Shown here: in pieces, positions 25,781 to 34,973 of the stretch
Layout of the letters: the number at the start of each line of letters is the position of its first letter
Position numbering within the stretch: the stretch's first letter is position 1
Assembly (NCBI GenBank): GCA_019136655.1
Contig: JAGVTU010000027.1
Coordinates: 54,152-118,151 of the forward strand
Reading direction: 5' to 3'
DNA: 64,000 nucleotides
From: Bacteroidota bacterium
GTDB taxonomy: Bacteria > Bacteroidota > Bacteroidia > AKYH767-A > OLB10
Program-made: the position numbers and the translations under genes
The notes under the pieces: generated by a model
What the model saw: the letters and a program-made list of their open reading frames with translations, nothing else
Told to the model about the DNA's origin: nothing
Database searches by the model: none

Positions 25781-27877
25781 TTATTTTACTGTACTTCCGT
25801 TGGTGATGACATCTTTCTGAGGAGAAATAAATGAAAGCTCTCCTTTTTCATTCTCAGCCATCAGTATCATTCCCTTACTTTCTATTCCTTTTATTTTTCG
25901 TGGAGCAAGGTTGGCAAGCATCACCACTTTTTGTCCGATGATTTTTTCGGGATCGTAATAAGCAGCTATTCCCGAAACCACTGTACGTTTATCAATGCCT
26001 GTGTCTAACAAAAGTTTCAGCAGCTTGTCGGTTTTGGGTACACGCTCTGCTTCAAGTATGGTAGCCACTCTTATATCCATTTTGCTGAAATCGTCAAAGG
26101 TAGTTTCTGCAAGTTGCGCTTTTAATGTTTCGGTTGCTGATGCTGTTGCCTGCTGATTGTTCATTGCTTTTTTGTCGTGCAGTTTTTGAATTTGTTTTTC
26201 TATCGGCTCATCTTCTATCTTCTGAAATAGAATAACACTTGATGTATGGATTTTGATTTTCTGTAAATCCAAAAAATTATCTTCTTCGCTTACGATGTTG
26301 TTTTTCTTCACCAGTTTTTGTTTGTCAGCAGAAATGCTCAGCAGGTTGAATACTTTATCTGCAGTGCGAGGTATAAATGGCTTAAAGAGTAAACCCATCT
26401 TTGCAATAATGCTGAAACAGTTGATCAAAACATTTCGTGTTTCATTCACACTGCCTGCATCAGCGGCATTGTATTTTTTCCAGGGTTCTATTTCTGTGAG
26501 ATATTTGTTTCCGATGCGTGCCACTTCAACAGCGCAGCTTTGTGCTTCGCGAAACTGAAAATTATTCATCGCCTCATCATAACGCTGATACAACTCTGCA
26601 ATAGCTGCATGATAAGGATGCGATTCAATGTTTAAATCTGTTGTCAGATTTCCTTCAAAATATTTGTTTGAAAGCACTACCACCCGATTCACAAAATTTC
26701 CTACAATAGCACATAACTCATTGTTCACTCTTGCCTGAAAATCTTTCCATGTAAACTCACTGTCTTTAGTTTCAGGAGCAATGGAAGTAAGTACATATCG
26801 CAGTTCATCTTCTCTTCCCGGAAAATCCTGCAAATATTCATGCAGCCACACAGCCCAGTTGCGCGAAGTGGAAATTTTATCGCCTTCGAGATTCAAAAAT
26901 TCGTTGGCAGGAACATTACTCGGCAACACATATCCGCCATGTGTCATGAGCATCATCGGAAAAATGATGGCATGAAAAACAATATTGTCTTTTCCGATAA
27001 AATGAATCAGCGTAGGATTGTCTTTTTCATCGAGTTGTTGCTTCCAGTATTTTTCCCAGTCGTTGGGCATAAATTCTTTCGATGCAGAAATATATCCTAT
27101 GGGAGCATCAAACCACACATACAAAACTTTTCCTTCGGCATCGGGCAACGGAACTTTCACACCCCAGTCCAAATCGCGTGTCATGGCGCGCGGTTGCAGT
27201 CCTTCATTGAGCCAGCTTGCACACTGACCTTTGATGTTGGGTTTCCAGTTGTCGAAACGTTTAATGTATTCCTGAAATTCTTTCGACTGCTGAATTTTAT
27301 CCATTGGCAGAAACCAGTTTTTTGTAGGTTTCAGCACAGGAGTTTTGCCACTGAGTTTAGATTTTGGATTGATTAAATCGGTTGGGTTCAGCGAAGAACC
27401 ACAGTTCTCACACTGGTCGCCATAGGCATTTTCATAACCGCATCGCGGACAGGTGCCGGTAATGTAACGGTCGGCTAAAAATTGTTTCGCTTCCTCATCA
27501 TAAAACTGCTGCGTGGTTTCTTCAATAAAAACTCCTTTGTCGTAGAGTGTCTTAAAAAAATCAGAAGCTGTATGGTGATGGATAGGAGCAGAAGTGCGTG
27601 AGTAATGATCGAATGAAATTCCAAACTGAAAAAAAGCATCGCGCATGATGGTATGATACTTATCCACCACATCCTGTGGCGACACACCCAGCTGACGTGC
27701 TTTGATGGTAATAGGAACACCATGCTCATCGCTGCCGCAGATAAATTTTACGTCTTCACCTTTCAGTCGCAGGTAACGTGCATAAATATCGGCAGGGATA
27801 TAACATCCTGCAAGGTGACCTATATGTACAGGCCCGTTGGCATAGGGAAGAGCAGCAGTAATTAAATATCGTGACAT
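25781..27877 (-). CDS. metG: Methionyl-tRNA synthetase
   Basis: The ATG at 27877 begins SRYLITAALPYANGPVHIGHL, containing the class I HIGH motif, and gives 698 residues. A zinc-binding knuckle (CPRCGYENAYGDQCENCG) lies near residue 145, and the KMSKS loop is present as KISTS (DKISTSRNWAVW). A C-terminal EMAP/Trbp111-type tRNA-binding domain (DIRVATILEAERVPKTDKLL) fills the last 100 residues. It charges tRNA-Met. It heads the metG-fumC-tonB unit and is divergent from ldcA with about 115 bp between the starts. Confidence 0.97.
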   Translation of the reverse strand: MSRYLITAALPYANGPVHIGHLAGCYIPADIYARYLRLKGEDVKFICGSDEHGVPITIKARQLGVSPQDVVDKYHTIMRDAFFQFGISFDHYSRTSAPIHHHTASDFFKTLYDKGVFIEETTQQFYDEEAKQFLADRYITGTCPRCGYENAYGDQCENCGSSLNPTDLINPKSKLSGKTPVLKPTKNWFLPMDKIQQSKEFQEYIKRFDNWKPNIKGQCASWLNEGLQPRAMTRDLDWGVKVPLPDAEGKVLYVWFDAPIGYISASKEFMPNDWEKYWKQQLDEKDNPTLIHFIGKDNIVFHAIIFPMMLMTHGGYVLPSNVPANEFLNLEGDKISTSRNWAVWLHEYLQDFPGREDELRYVLTSIAPETKDSEFTWKDFQARVNNELCAIVGNFVNRVVVLSNKYFEGNLTTDLNIESHPYHAAIAELYQRYDEAMNNFQFREAQSCAVEVARIGNKYLTEIEPWKKYNAADAGSVNETRNVLINCFSIIAKMGLLFKPFIPRTADKVFNLLSISADKQKLVKKNNIVSEEDNFLDLQKIKIHTSSVILFQKIEDEPIEKQIQKLHDKKAMNNQQATASATETLKAQLAETTFDDFSKMDIRVATILEAERVPKTDKLLKLLLDTGIDKRTVVSGIAAYYDPEKIIGQKVVMLANLAPRKIKGIESKGMILMAENEKGELSFISPQKDVITNGSTVK

Positions 27878-27968
27878 GAAAAACGGAACATTATCAGCTG
27901 AAAGTTGAAAAGTCAAAGAGAGAAAATCTGAAATCTTCGAATATCAAACCTCAAACTGTATTTCTTTG

Positions 27969-27976
27969 CAAAGATA
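27969..27976 (-). promoter_or_regulatory. Bacteroidota -7 element for metG unit
   Basis: TATCTTTG on the minus strand is a full TAnnTTTG match 91 bp before the metG ATG. It sits within the CTTTGCAAAG palindrome just upstream of the divergent ldcA start, and a TTG lies 13 nt further upstream, a short spacer. Confidence 0.42.
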
Positions 27977-27992
27977 AAAAAGTAAAGCGCAA

Positions 27993-28913
27993 ATGATTTT
28001 ACCTCCCGTACTGAAATCCGGTGACACGGTTGCACTCGTTGCCACTGCCCGCAGTGTTACCCGCGAAGGCATGCAACCTGCCATCAGCTTGCTCCGCTCA
28101 TGGGGACTGAAGGTAACAGAAGGCGCCAACCTGTATGCTTCCAGCAATCAGTTTGCAGGCACCGACCATCAGCGGGCTGCCGATTTGCAACAGGCACTGG
28201 ACGATGAAAAAGTTAAAGCTGTTTTGTTTGCCCGAGGTGGCTACGGCACTGTGCGCATTGTTGATCAGATTGACTTTTCTTCTTTCTGCAAAAAACCAAA
28301 ATGGCTTATCGGCTTCAGCGATATCACCGTATTGCATGCACACATCAATCAACTTTTTGGGATAGCTACCCTGCATGCTCCTCTGGCTCTTACCCTGCCC
28401 GATGCGCCTGCAGCAGTGCATCAGCAACTTTACGATATTTTATTTCATGGTAAGATTCCTGTACAAACTGTTGCACCACATGCGCTGAACAAAACCGGAG
28501 AAGCTACTGCCGAAATTGTTGGAGGGAATTTATCGGTGCTGTATTCTCTCGGAGCATCGGCATCAGCCCTGAACACCGAAGGCAAAATATTGTTTATTGA
28601 AGACATTGGTGAATATCGTTATCACCTGGACCGCATGATGATGTTTCTGAAACGTTCAGGAATGTTGAACCGGCTGAAAGGACTGATAGTTGGTGCTATG
28701 ACAGATATTAACGACTACAGCGGTTATCCTGTTCCGTTTGGAAAAGATGCTTACGAAATTGTGGCTTCTCATGTTGAAGCGTTCAGTTATCCGGTGTGTT
28801 TTGGATTTCCTGCAGGACATATTGCCGGCAACTATCCCCTGATAACAGGAGGCACCTATCGCTTATGCGTAAATGCCACATACGTTGAGCTGGAAGCCAA
28901 CCATACATCATGA
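27993..28913 (+). CDS. ldcA: LD-carboxypeptidase (S66 family)
   Basis: This 306-residue protein belongs to the serine-peptidase S66 family. The nucleophile is in GFSDIT (S109), and the Glu/His partners are visible in FIEDIGE (E203) and PAGHIAGN (H276). RGGYGTVRI near residue 81 is also diagnostic. LdcA removes the terminal D-Ala from tetrapeptides during murein recycling in the cytoplasm. Its stop overlaps the next gene's ATG by 4 bp (ATGA), so the two are translationally coupled. Confidence 0.92.
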   Translation: MILPPVLKSGDTVALVATARSVTREGMQPAISLLRSWGLKVTEGANLYASSNQFAGTDHQRAADLQQALDDEKVKAVLFARGGYGTVRIVDQIDFSSFCKKPKWLIGFSDITVLHAHINQLFGIATLHAPLALTLPDAPAAVHQQLYDILFHGKIPVQTVAPHALNKTGEATAEIVGGNLSVLYSLGASASALNTEGKILFIEDIGEYRYHLDRMMMFLKRSGMLNRLKGLIVGAMTDINDYSGYPVPFGKDAYEIVASHVEAFSYPVCFGFPAGHIAGNYPLITGGTYRLCVNATYVELEANHTS

Positions 28914-29662
28914 ATCTGATGAAACACTTTGCACCGGGAATACTTGCCGGAATAATTATTTGTCTGCTGTTGAAGATAAGTTTTGTAGTGCTAAAGGTTT
29001 ATATTTTTTATGTCCTGCTGATGGGCACTTCAGCTGCTCTGGGAATAATTTCAGGATTGATTTGTATTTTTTCAGGTAACAAAACTACTCTGACGAATGC
29101 ATTCAGAATATTAGGTGGAAATTTTTATACCAGCGAAAAACAAACCTTCTTCAGTGCATTGCTGCAAGTGTTGCTGCGCCACACATGGGAGATGCCACAA
29201 ACCGCACTCGGACACTTTTACTTACAGATTCAGAATATTTTGGTTTCAAAAAAACGTGTTGACTATTGGGGAGGAGCCACTTTTCTGATTTTAGAAAATC
29301 AAAAAACAAGAAAAGGAGTCTCCATCGGTTCTTTCATCAATGTATATATAAAGGATGAAATAAAAGACGATTTTGAAACTGCTGTTACCAAAGGCATGTT
29401 GTTTATGCATGAATACGGGCATACGTTCGACAGCAGAATTTATGGAATATTTTTTCTGCCGCTGATTGGTTTGCCAAGTTTAATAAGTGCTGCCACTGCA
29501 AAGCCTGTTGAAGGCACAAAAGGTGTGCTCACACATGACTACCGCTGGTATGAGATGAGTGCCAACCGGCATGCTGCACGCTATTTCAAAAAATATTACA
29601 GTTTTGACTGGAAGGTGTTTGAAGATTTATATCCATTGCAAAAACCTTCAGACTATGCCTGA
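28910..29662 (+). CDS. Membrane protein with HExxH motif, coupled to ldcA
   Basis: This 250-residue protein has two N-terminal membrane segments (about 8-25 and 28-52), a cytoplasmic or periplasmic middle, and a zinc-peptidase-like H167-E-Y-G-H171 followed by a hydrophobic helix (LPLIGLPSLISAAT). Later His/Asn/Arg residues (YEMSANRHAARYF) are typical of the third-ligand region of M48-like or zincin folds, but I do not recognise the family. The 4-bp overlap with ldcA suggests a shared function, perhaps in cell-wall recycling; this is inference only. Confidence 0.65.
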   Translation: MNLMKHFAPGILAGIIICLLLKISFVVLKVYIFYVLLMGTSAALGIISGLICIFSGNKTTLTNAFRILGGNFYTSEKQTFFSALLQVLLRHTWEMPQTALGHFYLQIQNILVSKKRVDYWGGATFLILENQKTRKGVSIGSFINVYIKDEIKDDFETAVTKGMLFMHEYGHTFDSRIYGIFFLPLIGLPSLISAATAKPVEGTKGVLTHDYRWYEMSANRHAARYFKKYYSFDWKVFEDLYPLQKPSDYA

Positions 29663-29679
29663 AAAGGTTGTCTGTCTTT

Positions 29680-30177
29680 TTAACCGGTTTGGTTTTTTTC
29701 TTTTGTCCGAATAAAAATCATGGCTACTGCCGTTGTAATAATTCCCATCAATAAAGCTCCGATAGCTCCCTGCTTTGCATAATTCGGATAATTAAAGTTT
29801 TCCTCTGCCGCTTCAACCGTAGGATAATAACCTAACTCTACAGAACGCTTTATCACATTCGGAAAATATTCGGGTGTGATTACATAAGTTGTGACCCATT
29901 GAGTAAGCGGACTTAACAATGCAATGAAAAACGAAAGTATAATTCCACAAATCAATCCTTGTATATACGTCATCTGCCCGTTATAAAATTCCTTCTTCTT
30001 TTCTTTTAAGGCCATTACCATCATAATAATGGCCGGTATGGCAAACAGATTGGTAAGATAAAGATGATAGTCAATATACTTACCATGAAGACCACTCAGT
30101 TTCTCCAGTACCATCCACAGCAGTGTTACCACCGAAAAAATGATAGCCCACTTTATTTCTGTTTTAATCGGTTTCAT
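29680..30177 (-). CDS. DUF4199 membrane protein
   Basis: This 165-residue protein has four predicted membrane segments (about 12-30, 40-58, 72-95 and 138-155) with the conserved YIQGLICGIILSF stretch and a central acidic loop (GYYPTVEAAEENF). This matches the DUF4199 family, common in Bacteroidota and of unknown function. Its start overlaps the upstream DUF1801 gene by 14 bp. It is the third gene of the VOC-DUF1801-DUF4199 operon. Confidence 0.78.
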   Translation of the reverse strand: MKPIKTEIKWAIIFSVVTLLWMVLEKLSGLHGKYIDYHLYLTNLFAIPAIIMMVMALKEKKKEFYNGQMTYIQGLICGIILSFFIALLSPLTQWVTTYVITPEYFPNVIKRSVELGYYPTVEAAEENFNYPNYAKQGAIGALLMGIITTAVAMIFIRTKEKNQTG

Positions 30178-30592
30178 ATTTTGATTTTAAAAAATCTATG
30201 GTTGCCTGCATTATTTTTTTGAGGGCATCGGTGTTGATGTCTGAAAGTTTCCTGACATAAATACATGCTTTGCCCATTTTGAATTTTCCCAAATCGTTCA
30301 ACAGATGTTCATGTTCCTTTTGTCCGGTATAAACATAGAGTGAAATGGCTGCTTTGCGTGGCGAAAAACCCACCAAAGGCCAGTCGCCCTGCTGACTGCT
30401 TCTCTCCGACTTGTAATGATACTTTCCAAAACCTATGATGGATGCTCCCCACATTTTAGGTTCATACCCTGTAAAATCCTGCATCAGCTTTAGCAGTTCG
30501 AAACTGTCCTTTTGTTTCTGCTCTGTATCGGCAAACGTTTTTATAAACTTGTGAACGTCCTTTTCTGTTTGTTTGGTTTTTAGCTCAGCCAT
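30164..30592 (-). CDS. DUF1801 (YdhG-like) protein
   Basis: This 142-residue soluble protein shows the DUF1801 core: PKMWGASIIGFGKYHYKSE, WPLVGFSPRKAAISLYVYTG, HEHLLNDLGKFKMGKACIYV and RKLSDINTDALK. The function of the family is unknown; related proteins bind iron or small ligands. It overlaps the downstream DUF4199 gene by 14 bp and starts 11 bp after the VOC gene stop. Relatives occur at 39426, 45136 and, broken, at 58352. Confidence 0.87.
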   Translation of the reverse strand: MAELKTKQTEKDVHKFIKTFADTEQKQKDSFELLKLMQDFTGYEPKMWGASIIGFGKYHYKSERSSQQGDWPLVGFSPRKAAISLYVYTGQKEHEHLLNDLGKFKMGKACIYVRKLSDINTDALKKIMQATIDFLKSKYETD

Positions 30593-30603
30593 GTTTGGTA
30601 TGT

Positions 30604-30981
30604 TTAGTCAACCGGTTCCCAAAGTTCAATTTTGTTTCCTTCGGCATCGAGTATGTGAACAAATTTTCCGTAGTCGTAAGTTTCAATTGCGTCCACAAAC
30701 TCTACGTTGGCTTTTTTCAGTTCCTCCACAAGAGCTTCCAGATTTTCTACTCTGTAGTTAATCATAAACTCTCTGGCTGACGGTTCAAAATATTTTGTCG
30801 TTTCCGAAAATGGCGTCCACTGTGTCTGTGCTTTCTTTTTTCCTTCAGCATCTTCATACCACTCAAAAGTTGCTCCGTAAGGATTGGTCTCAAGGCCCAG
30901 ATGTTTCTGATACCACTCTGTTATTTTCTTGGGGTCTTTGCATTTGAAAAATATTCCCCCAATTCCTGTTACTTTTTTCAT
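30604..30981 (-). CDS. VOC-family (glyoxalase-like) protein
   Basis: The second in-frame ATG (30981) is chosen because it lies about 18 nt after the predicted transcription start; the first, at 30993, would leave almost no leader. The 125-residue protein has the two beta-alpha-beta-beta-beta units of the vicinal oxygen chelate fold: TGIGGIFFKCKDPKKITEWY and later YDYGKFVHILDAEGNKIELWEP, with the metal-site Glu. Such proteins include glyoxalases, dioxygenases and resistance proteins; the substrate here is unknown. First gene of a three-gene operon. Confidence 0.83.
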   Translation of the reverse strand: MKKVTGIGGIFFKCKDPKKITEWYQKHLGLETNPYGATFEWYEDAEGKKKAQTQWTPFSETTKYFEPSAREFMINYRVENLEALVEELKKANVEFVDAIETYDYGKFVHILDAEGNKIELWEPVD

Positions 30982-31005
30982 TATTTTATTCATTAGATGT
31001 TATGG

Positions 31006-31013
31006 CAAATGTA
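31006..31013 (-). promoter_or_regulatory. Bacteroidota -7 element for VOC operon
   Basis: TACATTTG on the minus strand, a full TAnnTTTG match, lies 24 bp before the chosen VOC start. Confidence 0.42.
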
Positions 31014-31168
31014 TTCATTACTTTCTATGTATTGCATTAACAGTGATGTATTTGATTATATACCTGTTCATATTACCTGCATCAAACCGTAGTGTGCTAA
31101 CATAAATTCTTATACAGCATCCTACATGGCATTATCCCTTTCATATCCTTCCGGTATGATTTGATGAA

Positions 31169-33574
31169 TTAAAAACTATAAATAACCTTAAGACTGATAT
31201 TTCTGCCCATATCAAAAACGCCCTCTCGTCCTGTTGCAGGATTTGCCTCTGCATATTTAAGCCGGCTCAAATGATTCCGGTATGCAATATTTGCAAGATT
31301 ATCACCACTGACAAACACATTCAACAGATTATTTTTTCTGCCGGTTTTAAATGTTGCTCCTATGCCCGCACTCAGCAATGTATATCCGGGAGTAGGTGTT
31401 TCTGTATGATAAGCACTGTAAATATTATTCTGTGCAAAAAAATAATCCACATTAAAGCTGATATAAAAATCAGGTACTATTTTATTGATTTCTTTAAACT
31501 GAGCTTTTAATCCTCCTCTGTAATGCGGAGCAGGATTGTAAGGCAGATATTTCGTGCTGTCGGACCGGTGTTGCTGTGTTGCATTTACATAAGAAAACAT
31601 GTTTTCAATATGCAGCCAGTCCAAAGGGTGAGGATGTATGTCAAGATATATCTCTCCGCCAGCCAGTGTTGCATTACCTGACTTATAAATAAAAGCCGGA
31701 ACAGAATCCTGTGCATCAGGAAAAATATCATTCCCATTATCATCTTTCATTTTTTCCAAATACGAGAAATGATTTATAAAATTGATAAAGGGGCTGATCA
31801 TTAAAGTTAAGTGCTCTGTATTTATATGATAAGCAACATCAATCTGATGGCTGAATTCAGACTTCAGATCGGGGTTTCCTTTTTCATAACGAAACGTACC
31901 CTCATGTTTGCCGTTTGACGACAATTCAGCAATACCCGGAGCTCTGAAACCATTAGAAAGGTTAACCTTTAAGGACGAAACTTTCGATGTCTGAACAGAT
32001 AAACCAATGCTACCTGACAATCCGAAATAGTTTTTATACAGGTGAGCAAATTTTAATTCAGAACTTGTATCGGGATGAGCTGTTGGTTCTTCATCAGCAT
32101 TCAGATAAAGTTCGCTGGCATTTAAACTTCTGCTGTCAAATCTAATTCCTGCAGCAAGTGTTGTTTTTTTAATTGTTTTCTGTGTAAACAAAAAAGCTCC
32201 TATATCGAACAGGTGATAATCCGGAATTAAAAATTCATTTCCTTTGTTTTTATTGAGCTGATACATTCCGCTTACACCGGCTGTTGACTCGAGGTTATTC
32301 ACTCTGTCGAAATTATACCGAATGTTGTAAGTAAGTGTGGATGATGAAAGGTAAAGTCCTGCATGATCAGGGTGCATGGCATCTTCAAACTCTCTCCTTC
32401 TGTTGTTCTGAAATCCAATATCCGCTGTTAAAGTTCCTTTCTTTAAAATGAAAAAATTTCTGGACGCAACCATTGAATGATTTACCCGCTGATAAGGTAC
32501 TCCAATATGATAGCCGTTTAAATTATCAGCTGTTGCCGTTTGTTCAATACCCTCGTGATTTAAATAAGTAAATTTTCCGGTGCTGTCTCTGTTTCCTTCA
32601 ATAATACCTGGCACGGTGTTGAACGAGCTTATCTCTAAAAATGTATGCCCCCAGTTTTTCGACAGTCCGAGTGAAAGATTGCCATCATACTCCCTGTATC
32701 CTGAGTTCAGTACTCTGCCGTCATATTTATTTTTATAGTTGCCTGCAAATTTTCCTGAGTATCGTCCCGCCCATTGAAATCCATTTTTATTTCCTGCATT
32801 GTACACTGAATATCCAAGCTGATGGTTATTACTCTGATAATTTGTTGTCGCCTCTGACTGAATTTTTCCGTCAGGAGGAGTTTTGGGAGGTAAAAAATTA
32901 AGCACCCCTGCAATTCCGTCAGAGCCATATAATAAACTTCCCGGACCTTTAATGATCTCTGCTCTGTCAACAGCATACTGATCAATTTCAATTCCATGCT
33001 CATCGCCCCATTGTTGCCCCTCCTGTCTGATGCCATTGTTTAATGTGATGACGCGGTTATATCCCAAACCTCTGATAACAGGTTTTGAAATATCAGGGCC
33101 TGTCGTAATCTGACTCACACCCGGAACTTCTTTTAAAGCATCTATCAGATTGGTAGATGCACTCTGCCGAAGTTCCCTGCTGCCGATGGTAGCTATGATC
33201 ACAGGATTACGCTTAAGTTCAGTAGCCCTTGTAACACCTGTTACCACCACTTCGCCCAATTCGGTTACTGAAGTCTTCAGTGAAACCATTAGACTGGTGT
33301 CTTTTTCCAAATCTACTCTTACAGGCATGCTCTGATAGCCGGTATAGGTTAACTCCAGCAAATAAGAGCCTCTCCTTAAATTGGTAATTTGAAAGTCACC
33401 GTTAATGCCTGTTACGGCTCCTCTTTTGATATCTGAAATATAAACCGTGACACCGGGCAGTGTTTCTTTGGTAGTAAAATCTCTGACCACTCCTGAAATT
33501 TTAAACTGCGCAAATGCGCTCACCGTTGAAAATAAAATTATGATGTATGTTGTAACTATTTTTCTTAATGACAT
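31169..33574 (-). CDS. TonB-dependent outer-membrane receptor
   Basis: This 801-residue receptor has a signal peptide (1-22, ending SAFAQ), an N-terminal carboxypeptidase-regulatory-like domain (about 25-105, KETLPGVTVYISDIKRGAVT), a plug domain (about 115-230, with LKEVPGVSQI, IRGLGYNRVITLNNGIRQEG and IIKGPGSLLYGSDGIAG) and a 22-strand-type barrel ending ISLKVIYSF. It imports a ligand with TonB energy. The ligand cannot be read from the sequence. A Cys/His-rich secreted protein is encoded 174 bp upstream on the same strand, which could hint at a metal or metal complex. Confidence 0.93.
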   Translation of the reverse strand: MSLRKIVTTYIIILFSTVSAFAQFKISGVVRDFTTKETLPGVTVYISDIKRGAVTGINGDFQITNLRRGSYLLELTYTGYQSMPVRVDLEKDTSLMVSLKTSVTELGEVVVTGVTRATELKRNPVIIATIGSRELRQSASTNLIDALKEVPGVSQITTGPDISKPVIRGLGYNRVITLNNGIRQEGQQWGDEHGIEIDQYAVDRAEIIKGPGSLLYGSDGIAGVLNFLPPKTPPDGKIQSEATTNYQSNNHQLGYSVYNAGNKNGFQWAGRYSGKFAGNYKNKYDGRVLNSGYREYDGNLSLGLSKNWGHTFLEISSFNTVPGIIEGNRDSTGKFTYLNHEGIEQTATADNLNGYHIGVPYQRVNHSMVASRNFFILKKGTLTADIGFQNNRRREFEDAMHPDHAGLYLSSSTLTYNIRYNFDRVNNLESTAGVSGMYQLNKNKGNEFLIPDYHLFDIGAFLFTQKTIKKTTLAAGIRFDSRSLNASELYLNADEEPTAHPDTSSELKFAHLYKNYFGLSGSIGLSVQTSKVSSLKVNLSNGFRAPGIAELSSNGKHEGTFRYEKGNPDLKSEFSHQIDVAYHINTEHLTLMISPFINFINHFSYLEKMKDDNGNDIFPDAQDSVPAFIYKSGNATLAGGEIYLDIHPHPLDWLHIENMFSYVNATQQHRSDSTKYLPYNPAPHYRGGLKAQFKEINKIVPDFYISFNVDYFFAQNNIYSAYHTETPTPGYTLLSAGIGATFKTGRKNNLLNVFVSGDNLANIAYRNHLSRLKYAEANPATGREGVFDMGRNISLKVIYSF

Positions 33575-33748
33575 AACTGTTAATTAATTTGAAATAATGC
33601 ATTGACGATGAAAAGCTGTCCCTGTTCACCGTTAAAAAAAATTACAGGATTCCTTATACAGAAGTGCTTTTCCAATTGCTGATGTAGCAGCTGAGTTCAC
33701 CTGCTCAGCTACAGCAACCAGCCTGAAACCTGTAACAAAAATTAAAAG

Positions 33749-34120
33749 TTATGACTGTGGTGGCCCCCTTGATGTGGAATGGTTTAAAGGTACAACGGGT
33801 ACATTCTCATAGCATACACAGTATTGCAGAGAATATTCCTGCAGAGGTTTAACATGGTTTGATAAATCCAGCAGTATCTGAGGCATCACCGTATGATGGC
33901 TGCACAGCAAACACTTTTCAGGTTCCTTACTCAGGTGTTGTTTATGCTGACATGAACCTTCGTAATCGTTGTAATAGATGGACTTTTCGCACTTTGAAGC
34001 ATGCTGAAGCATGACAACAGAATCCTGATGATGATGCAGAATTACCGATGGAGCCACACCTGCCATATACACCAGCAAAAGCAGATATGCCTGTAGCCGT
34101 ATGATGTTTCTTCCAGTCAA
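33749..34120 (-). CDS. Small Cys/His-rich secreted protein upstream of TonB receptor
   Basis: This 123-residue protein has a hydrophobic N-terminal segment (about 8-28, LLLVYMAGVAPSVI) followed by a His/Cys-rich mature part: LHHHQDS, SKCEKS, CQHKQH, CLLCSHH and YCVCYE. The spacing looks metal-binding rather than disulfide-rich. Similar short Cys/His proteins are often found next to TonB receptors in Bacteroidota. A metal-capture role with the receptor at 31169 is inferred. The 174-bp gap to that receptor holds a 7-bp hairpin (33689-33710), so co-transcription is uncertain. Confidence 0.6.
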   Translation of the reverse strand: MTGRNIIRLQAYLLLLVYMAGVAPSVILHHHQDSVVMLQHASKCEKSIYYNDYEGSCQHKQHLSKEPEKCLLCSHHTVMPQILLDLSNHVKPLQEYSLQYCVCYENVPVVPLNHSTSRGPPQS

Positions 34121-34377
34121 AAAAAAACTTCTTTAGTACTGCGAAGGTGCAAAGTAAACGTTTATTATTCTTAGAAAGAAAGTTAAATCTCTTCAATCGG
34201 TAATGTTTACATTCATTTTTCACCCACCCCGCAAAAATTTCGGCAATAATATTAGATGCATTGTGCGAGCACCTGCATACCTGTCGTAATCCCATAACCT
34301 GAGGAATCATCCCCGGCAGACACAAAGTTGCTTCAGGTGGCAGGCAGAATATATTTTAAGATATATCTTTAAAATCT
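34121..34377. other. Divergent intergenic region between Cys/His protein and ssb
   Basis: No gene is convincing here; an open minus-strand frame through 33942-34325 is an out-of-frame shadow with atypical composition. The GC-richer stretch at 34240-34340 was checked for cobalamin and TPP riboswitch boxes and matched neither. Confidence 0.4.
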
Positions 34378-34385
34378 TATATTTG
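34378..34385 (+). promoter_or_regulatory. Bacteroidota -7 element for ssb-gldE-gldD
   Basis: TATATTTG fully matches TAnnTTTG and ends 53 bp before the ssb ATG at 34439. The -33 region is AT-rich without a clear TTG. Confidence 0.45.
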
Positions 34386-34438
34386 CTGTTTATATCACAA
34401 CAAAGCAAAATAGTAATTATCCTTAAAATCACTTAGTC

Positions 34439-34879
34439 ATGTCCGGAGTAAATAAAGTTATCCTGGTAGGCAACCTCGGCAAAGATCCAGAATTACGTCA
34501 CATAGAAGGCGGTATCAGTGTAGCAAAATTTCCATTAGCCACCTCTGAAGTTTATAAAAACAAAGACGGACAAAGAGTAACTCAAACCGAATGGCACAAT
34601 GTGGTTTTGTGGCGACAGTTGGCCGAAACTGCTGAAAAATTTTTGAAGAAAGGCAGCCTTGTTTACATTGAAGGCCGCTTGCGCAGCCGCTCATGGGACG
34701 ACAAAGAAGGTAATAAACGTTTCATCACCGAGGTGGTAGGCGATACTTTAACACTGCTTGGACGCAAACCCGAAGAGGGCGGACAGGCACAACCTGCTGC
34801 CGACAGAGGTACGATGGAATCACCGGCCCCGTCACCTACTGAGGCATCGGGCGATTTTTCTGACGATTTACCCTTCTGA
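34439..34879 (+). CDS. ssb: Single-stranded DNA-binding protein
   Basis: This 146-residue protein has an OB fold (NKVILVGNLGKDPELRHIEG, VTQTEWHNVVLWRQLAE, KKGSLVYIEGRLRSRSW) and a flexible tail ending in the acidic protein-interaction tip FSDDLPF. It binds single-stranded DNA in replication and repair. The order ssb-gldE-gldD is conserved across Bacteroidota, and this copy keeps it. A 94-bp gap separates it from gldE. Confidence 0.96.
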   Translation: MSGVNKVILVGNLGKDPELRHIEGGISVAKFPLATSEVYKNKDGQRVTQTEWHNVVLWRQLAETAEKFLKKGSLVYIEGRLRSRSWDDKEGNKRFITEVVGDTLTLLGRKPEEGGQAQPAADRGTMESPAPSPTEASGDFSDDLPF

Positions 34880-34973
34880 TTATCGAAACTCACTGTTTCT
34901 GCCTGACAGAATTGCAATGTATATTTGCAGTTGATTTATCATGCTACTTTACAACATTTAATTCAACCGATTA

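Noticed and set aside
34121..34325. Possible riboswitch in the leader of the Cys/His protein
   Set aside because: The conserved boxes of cobalamin, TPP and other common classes are missing, although the GC content is raised.
33942..34325. 127-codon minus-strand frame upstream of and overlapping the Cys/His protein
   Set aside because: Its overlap with the better gene at 33749-34120 is in another frame, and the sequence lacks any recognised features.
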